Source: Gigaspora margarita
Lineage: Eukaryota > Glomeromycota > Glomeromycetes > Diversisporales > Gigasporaceae
NCBI GenBank assembly: GCA_009809945.1
Contig: WTPW01000976.1
Span: 90,227-154,226 of the forward strand
DNA: 64,000 nt
Direction of reading: 5' to 3'
Of this stretch, positions 59,432 to 64,000 are shown piece after piece. Position numbers and translations under genes: made by a program. Numbering within the stretch: position 1 is the first letter of the stretch; each line of letters begins with the position of its first letter. Below the pieces are notes generated by a model that was not told the origin of the DNA, did no database searches, and saw only the letters and a list, made by a program, of their open reading frames with translations.

Positions 59432-59611
59432 AGAACCCCGAAATATACATAGATAGGTCAGGTTAATTATAGGGTTACTAAAAAAGAAAAAATCCGCAGA
59501 AAAAACTTCAAAAATAAGCAAAAAATTACTATAAATAGAAAAGATCTGCATAAAAAACCTCAAAAATAAGCAAACTCATACCTGACCTATCTATGTATAT
59601 TTTGGGGTCCT
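59432..59611. mobile_element. hAT-like MITE, 180 bp, in an exon
   Basis: Ends AGAACCCCGAAATATACATA and TATGTATATTTTGGGGTCCT. 8-bp duplication gatagcat (59424-59431) / ggtagcat (59612-59619), one mismatch. Inverted sister of 40546-40725. Removing it with one duplication copy makes the minus-strand frame read KTKACYRWLFDEVEDSEV. Confidence 0.92.
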
Positions 59612-59793
59612 GGTAGCATGCTTTGGTTTTTTCTGATCGTTTCTATTTTAGAACCGTTTCGGGTGAAGCATGATTATTAATTAGTTCTAAAAGGTTTCCA
59701 AATATGAAAAATGTAGATGATTTAATCTTGGTTGTCAAAGTACCCCGCAAAGCTCTAATCTTTTCCAAAAGCTAAAATATATTATGGGTATGC

Positions 59794-60727
59794 CTATTTC
59801 CACCATGGTATTTTGCTATTTCCACCATAGTTATACAAGAATTTCTATTTTTAGTATTTAATATAATATATTATAAATTTACTATAATTCTAACTCTAAA
59901 ACTAATAAGTAACTTTCTTTGGTTTTTAGATAAAAGTTGTAGAGCTCCTTTTTCTAATTCTAATAATAGTTAAATCATCAAAATCGGCCCAGTGGATCCC
60001 AAAATACTTGGAATCAAAGAAGAGAACATAAGAATCAGCAAATTTACTATTACACAAACTATTCATTTTCTTTACATACGTTTTGAAAAGTTTTTTTTAT
60101 CGTAGTAAAAATTTTTACTAAGAAACTAATAAAACTCGTCTTAAGAAACTAGCATTTTTTTGAGCCAAAGAATAAGTTTACTTAAGAGTCCAAAGTTAAT
60201 CGTGATAATAAAATTCTGTGCAAATCACGATTTTATGTTTGACGATTTTTTTTCCAACTTTATTTTTTTTTTACATACGTTTTTTTTATTGTAGTAAAAA
60301 TTTTTACTAAGAAACTAATAAAGTACATTTTAAGAAACTAGCATTTTTTGAGCCAAAGAACAACTTTACTTAAGAACTCAAAGTCAATTGTAATAATAAA
60401 ATTCTGCGCAAATCATAATTTTTCATTTGACGGTGATTTCTATGCTTTGTATAACAGTGAATTTGTCGATCCTTATGTTCTCTTTTTTGATCCCAAGTAT
60501 CTTGGGATCCACTGGGCCGATTTTGATGATTTAACTACCATTAGAATCAGAAAAATGAGCTCTACAACTTTCAATTAGGGACCAAAAAAGGTTTACTTAT
60601 TAGTTTTTAGAGTTAGGGTTAGTATTAGTAAGGTTAGAGTTAGAATTAGGTTTATTATTTTGAATTCTAAAAATAGAAAATCCTGTGTAACCGTAGTGAA
60701 AATAGCAAAATACTATGGTGGAAATAG
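59794..60727. mobile_element. Foldback MITE, CTATTTCCACCATAGTATTTTG ends, 934 bp
   Basis: 'ctatttccaccatggtattt' with 'tgctatttccaccatag' at the left pairs with 'aatagcaaaatactatggtg' and 'gaaatag' at the right. Inner arms also pair: 'cggcccagtggatcccaaaa' with 'gatccactgggccg'; 'agagaacataagaatc' with 'gatccttatgttctct'. 60601-60640 carries 'agttagggttagtatta', again telomere-like. It lies in a presumed intron. Confidence 0.8.
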
Positions 60728-61614
60728 TAGCTCTTTATATTATTAGTAAAATGCAATAATTAAAAAAAAAGCAAATAATTTTGAAATATTTTTAAATATT
60801 TCGAATATATTCGAAAATAAAAAAAATATATAAATTAAATAAAAAGGTTTTATTAGTTCGTGAAAATTCTTCATATAATATGAATTTCACTGAGTCGATG
60901 TAAACTTTCGTAAATTATCTTTATAATTCACTCATACATAATTTTCTATTTCTGATTTTATCTGGTTTTCTGTAGGATAAATAGATTTTTCGATTAATAT
61001 TCTGGCTGTCTCTTTAATGGTATCCTTTAATAAAATTTATTAAATGATATTTATAAATATTAAATAACTTTAAATGATTTATAATATTATTAAAAAAAAA
61101 TTTTAAACTTAAATAATTACTTCTTTGAATGTTTTTTCATTAGTAAAATCGAAATTATTATTCATTTTCTCCTCCATTTCTTTAAACTGATTTTCTAGTC
61201 TCCTGACTTTAAAGTTAAGTTCTTGAAGCTAGTGAAGAATTTTTCCTTGGTTTTCGATAATCTTAGCTAAGGTTCTTGCTTGTAATTTTATTTAAATATA
61301 TTATAATTAATAAAATATTAAAAATTAAAAGAATATGTTTAAAAACTTTTAAATATATTCGGAAGTATTCGAATTTTCATAAGTATTAGAACTACCAATT
61401 CCGAGATTATCAAATCTTTTCGAAAAGCTTTGAGTTAGTTCAGAACCTCTTGCTTCTTCTAGAGATGCCTTTCCCCTATTAGACTTCTTGCTTGAGTCCT
61501 TCTTTGAACTTTTCTTTGCAGCGACTTAAATTCCTTAAAACATTTCTAAAATACTTTAAGATAAAATATGATAAATAAACTTAAATAAAGTTAGTAGTAT
61601 AGCTAGTATTAAAT

Positions 61615-61840
61615 GTGACAAATTATGATGAAATTAGATTATAATGAAATTTAAACTATTTTATGACAAATTTTTAAAATTTTTTTGGGCCTTTTTTGTT
61701 AAATTTTTTTTTATAGTTAGATTAGGTTTTAGGGTTAGGTTTATTTAAAAAGAAGTATAGATGGATTCTAGCAGTGCTTATATTTTTAAATTGAGACCCT
61801 TAATTTCATTTTAATCCGATTTCATTATAATCTGCGATAT
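61615..61840. mobile_element. Foldback MITE, GATTATAATGAAAT ends
   Basis: 'attatgatgaaattagatta' and 'taatgaaattt' on the left pair with 'atttcattttaatccgattt' and 'cattataatc' on the right. The core has 'aggttttagggttaggttta' (61722-61741). It lies just upstream of the first recognised exon of the minus-strand gene. Confidence 0.7.
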
Positions 61841-62544
61841 TAAATAATCAACAAAAGACTTAAACATTTTAAAAAAACTAAAATAAATAAAAAGCTTTAG
61901 AAATAAAGAAAATTTTAATAATAAACGATTAAAAATAGTTGGAATATTTCGAGAAAAGTTGCTTAAAGTTGCTTAATGTTTAAACTGTGCGCAAGGTTGC
62001 AAAATATTGAAATGTAAAACAATGAAAACAATGTTGATTGTCTATCTAATTATATACTATTTATAGTAATATTTTCTAATTGTATCCTATTTATAGTAAT
62101 ATTTTATTAATTCTAGGTATCGTAGAATTAAGCCAAAATTACGCAAAATTCTATTAATGATGCTGCAGCAGCTAACTAAGTGAAAAATGTTCCTGAGCCA
62201 ATTTTATCATTGAACAGGCCTGTTTTTTAAAAAATTTCCTTTTTGGTAACTAAAAAATTAAAAAATTTTAATTTCTGGCTAAAATTAAGAATTTTAAAGA
62301 TCATCAGGCTAAATTACTTAATACAGTTTTATTATATATACCTTTTTTTGCGTATTATTAAACATATTCTAAATGAGAATTATTTTTTAACATTATTTTA
62401 CTTTTTAAAATAAATATAACGTTTTAAATAGTTGCGCATATGTTTGCATCTATGTCCAAATAATTTTAATACATTTATCGCACTATATTTAAAACAAAAA
62501 AATATTAATATACCAATTTAATATATATTATAAAAATAACTATA
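61841..62544. other. AT-rich intergenic stretch
   Basis: No gene. A short duplication of 'ctaattgtatcctatttatagtaatatttt' type occurs at about 62046-62105 (given in part). Otherwise nothing recognised. Confidence 0.45.
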
Positions 62545-63933
62545 GCAGAGGTCTTTTTCAATTTTTAATAGCTTCCTATCTTGTTTAGTGCATCAAAATT
62601 GCATTGGGATTGCTAAGTGTAACTCGAGTTTGCATAATGAGAGTAGAGATAGGAATCGAACCTAATATGATCGATCATGATCGATCATATCATTTGATCG
62701 ATTATGAAAGTCTTTGATCAATCATGATCGATCATATAGTTTGATCGATCATAAAGTTTGATCGATCATAACCTTTTAATCGATTATAATTGATTATATA
62801 TATAATCGATTATATATACAATTAATAACAAAATTCGCTATTTTTACTCAAACTTTGACGATGGATATCTTGATGACTAGTGATCAAAATCGGCTCAAAT
62901 TTTTATAATAAATAGTATCAATATTCATATATGATATATAAAAATTTTAGTCGATTTGGTCTGGTTATTTTCAAGTAATCGCTTGTATACGATAGTNAAT
63001 TTTTTTAAAAAAATTAACTATCGTATACAAACAATTACTCTAGAATTATCAGACTAAATTGGCTAAAATTTTTATATATCATATATAAATATCGATACTA
63101 TCTATAGTAAAAATTTGTGCCAAATTGGGTTACTAGTTATTGAGATATCCATCGTCAAATTTTGAGTAAAAATAACAAAAATTTTAGAATAGTCAATTAT
63201 TAAAAAATCTGTTATTTTTACTCAAACTTTGATGATTGATATCTCAATAACTAGTAATCCAATTCGGTCCAAATTTTTGCCATAGATAGTATCGAAATTA
63301 GTCTATGATATATAAAAATTTTAGTCGATTTGGTCTGGTTATTTTCAAGTAATCGCTTGTATACGATAGTTAATTTTTTTAAAAAAATTAACTATCGTAT
63401 ACAAACAATTACTCTAGAATTATCAGACTAAATTGGCTGAAATTTTTATATATTATAAAAGAATATCGACAATATCTATAACAAAAATTTGAGCCGGCTT
63501 GGATTACTAATTATCAAGATATCCATTGTCAAAATTTGAGTAAAAATAGCAATTTTTTTAATAATATTATTTATGTAGACTAGTGATCGATCATATGATT
63601 GGTCATAAATTATGATCGATCATATGATCGCGATCGATCATATGCAATGACCGATCAAAATACTATGATCGATTATAAAATCGATCTCCTTTGTATATAA
63701 TTGATCAATGATCGATCACGAGATATATGACCGATTCCAATCTCTAAATGAGAGCATCTTCCTGCATTGCGAATACAAAGTAAAATTTCCAATTATATAA
63801 CATAATTAGAAATTTACATTGTACTCGCAACGCAGAAGATGCTCTCCTTATGCAAACCTGGGCTACTCTTGACACACTCACAATGAACTAAAGCAAGGTA
63901 GGGCAGCTGTTAAAAATTGAAAAAGACCTTTGC
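62545..63933. mobile_element. TA-type MITE, GCARAGGTCTTTTTCAATTT ends
   Basis: GCAGAGGTCTTTTTCAATTT on the left; the inverse of AAATTGAAAAAGACCTTTGC on the right; TA on both sides (62543-62544, 63934-63935). Sub-terminal arms 'tttgcataatgagag' and 'gatgctctccttatgcaaac' also pair. Without its insert it is about 280 bp. Confidence 0.85.
62644..63746. mobile_element. hAT-like element, 1103 bp, GATCGATCAT arms
   Basis: Starts TAGAGATAGGAATCG and ends CGATTCCAATCTCTA. Perfect 8-bp duplication aatgagag (62636-62643 and 63747-63754). Both sub-ends are built of 'gatcgatcat' repeats. The centre has two tandem copies of a 340-bp palindrome (62834-63176, 63205-63552), each folding at 'cgtatacgatagttaa' / 'ttaactatcgtatac'. 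One ambiguous base (62997) lies at a hairpin apex. Non-coding. Confidence 0.9.
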
Positions 63934-64000
63934 TAATAACTACTAGTTTGCATTAATTTAAAATAATTCGCAGATTTTTGAATGGAGTTAAATATTTATA

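Larger units (their letters stand above)
57850..61530 (-). pseudogene. Unrecognised multi-exon acidic/lysine-rich gene, apparently decayed
   Basis: Minus-strand coding-like segments in order: 61525-61358 (AAKKSSKKDSSKK, RGSELTQSFSKRFDNLGIG); 61283-61122 (coiled coil LNFKVRRLENQFKEMEEKMN, with an in-frame TAG at 61229-61231); 61024-60936 (DTIKETARILIEKSIYP; possible GTATGA donor); 59774-58889 (CYRWLFDEVEDSEVTYIVKI, IWPSRDGSEENVAYTIAVAQ, MSDTAIKHKIAKNL, GTAAGT donor; one stop near 59660); 58798-58723 (FSLTSSEDETEKEKSNEES); then a duplicated exon module to 57850 (YKRPRV, EDLKEAEQEPEDNN, LKKETDES). Two MITEs break the exon 59774-58889 and a third lies in an intron. No domain is recognised. The basic KRPRV pieces could be nuclear signals. 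Whether this is transcribed is unknown. Confidence 0.45.

Noticed and set aside
1-64000. LTR retrotransposons, Polintons or other virus-derived sequence
   Set aside because: No long direct terminal repeats, and no capsid-, envelope-, integrase- or protease-like frame was recognised; the only reverse transcriptase belongs to a LINE with an APE endonuclease.

Overview
The window looks like nuclear DNA of a filamentous fungus with a very AT-rich, repeat-packed genome, most likely an arbuscular mycorrhizal fungus (Glomeromycotina; Rhizophagus or Gigaspora type). This is inferred from base composition, short GT-AG introns (65-150 bp), two clearly fungal genes, and a LINE whose reverse transcriptase and RNase H motifs resemble those I know from that group. 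The species is not determined. No bacterial features, CRISPR array, rRNA, intact tRNA gene, LTR element or virus-like element was seen.

Host genes. (1) 16043-17253 (+): a two-exon, 353-residue protein with the areA GATA-like (DUF1752) domain and a PP1-docking motif, a Reg1-like regulatory subunit of protein phosphatase 1. It sits in a repeat-poor block (about 11.6-22.4 kb) next to a 584-base assembly gap. (2) 48238-51381 (-): a complete 12-exon, 730-residue dynamin-related GTPase of the Dnm1/Drp1 type (mitochondrial and peroxisomal fission). One of its exons is only 10 nt long. (3) 57850-61530 (-): an unrecognised multi-exon acidic and lysine-rich gene or gene relic, with a tandemly duplicated exon module and three MITE insertions.

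Mobile DNA. Nearly everything else is transposon-derived. A decayed LINE (about 24.9-35.1 kb) has 5' tandem monomers, an RRM-like ORF1, an APE endonuclease, a reverse transcriptase and an RNase H, and is itself interrupted by other elements. Poly(A)-tailed retroposons with target-site duplications lie at 3689-4280 (tRNA-headed SINE), 4512-5198, 37155-38711 (tRNA-headed), 38949-39980 and 40357-41014, plus a second SINE copy near 46.9 kb. The LINE machinery is their plausible driver.

MITEs are the dominant feature. One class has 8-bp target duplications (hAT-like): 1648-1903, 2610-2835, 8573-8716, 8983-9103, 26549-26827, 37759-38328, 40546-40725, 52799-53795, 59432-59611 and 62644-63746. A second class has TA duplications: pogo/Tigger-like elements with CAGTC ends and a family with CCGTATATTCCCGAAAATAAGC ends. 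A third group consists of long foldback palindromes whose cores often carry telomere-like TTAGGG motifs. Nesting is up to three levels deep, so the order of insertions can be read. Several families share one interior but have different ends, which suggests modular exchange between MITEs.
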